Of a stretch of DNA of 64,000 bases, positions 63,986-64,000 are shown one piece after another. Numbering within the stretch: position 1 is the stretch's first letter; every line of letters starts with the position of its first letter. A model generated the notes under the pieces. That model saw nothing but the letters and a program-made list of their open reading frames with translations. It had not been told where the DNA came from and ran no database searches. The stretch is from Ascarosepion bandense (taxonomy: Eukaryota; Mollusca; Cephalopoda; Sepiida; Sepiidae), in contig JBBBDQ010001287.1 of NCBI GenBank assembly GCA_037127315.1, positions 3,102,501 to 3,166,500 on the forward strand, in the 5' to 3' direction. The translations under genes were made by a program, and so were the position numbers.

Positions 63986-64000
63986 ACCGGAAATACTAAA

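Overview
The window looks like intergenic or intronic DNA from a large, repeat-rich invertebrate genome, most plausibly a cephalopod mollusc of octopus type. That assignment is an inference. It rests on the dense tRNA-derived SINEs with a conserved central domain, the mix of Jockey/CR1/L2-like, RTE-like, R2/R4-like and Penelope-like retroelements, the Tc1/mariner and Helitron remnants, and the very long microsatellites. I found no intact host protein-coding gene. Every protein similarity I can defend belongs to a mobile element, and nearly all of these are truncated or interrupted.

Layout. 0.001-4.4 kb: SINE cores joined by a palindromic linker, RTE pieces, a 5S/tRNA composite SINE and a head-to-head SINE pair. 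4.4-5.2 kb: a 96-bp minisatellite. 5.2-7.6 kb: AT-rich DNA with mariner and RTE remnants. 7.6-10.2 kb: a dispersed repeat containing a 2.3-kb array of 32-bp units. 10.3-13.7 kb: short elements with a LINE-like tail, a solo LTR in a LINE, and a 380-bp tandem SINE variant. 14.3-18.8 kb: pyrimidine-rich (CTTT)n DNA. 19.1-28.7 kb: SINEs, LINE 3' ends, two Helitrons, a 52-bp satellite split by a LINE, a Penelope-type GIY-YIG remnant and a solo LTR. 29-33.8 kb: a palindromic MITE, an RTE split by a solo LTR, a 97-bp satellite, and multimeric SINEs with a 5S head. 34.1-36.1 kb: a 112-bp satellite and (AAAG)n. 36.3-40.5 kb: SINEs, an R2/R4-like fragment and the best LINE reverse transcriptase. 42.4-49.9 kb: an inverted-repeat element, a 147-bp satellite hit by a MITE, SINEs, fold-back elements and long (TA)n. 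50.1-57.9 kb: LINE 3' ends, a duplicated mosaic of about 0.9 kb, GATA repeats and a mariner split by a LINE. 58.06-58.83 kb: a 121-bp satellite whose every unit has paired splice-like signals. 59.6-64 kb: a SINE/palindrome/5S cluster, amplified RTE tails, a Tc1 deletion derivative and an RTE fragment.

The strongest leads are these. (1) SINE modules joined by a 49-bp palindrome, with paired changes between arms in one copy. (2) 5S-to-tRNA-SINE fusions with a shared junction. (3) The 121-bp satellite with AG-34 bp-GT in every unit. (4) Minisatellites that appear to grow from a dispersed repeat or from LINE 3' tails. All family names come from motif recognition by eye; no database search was possible.
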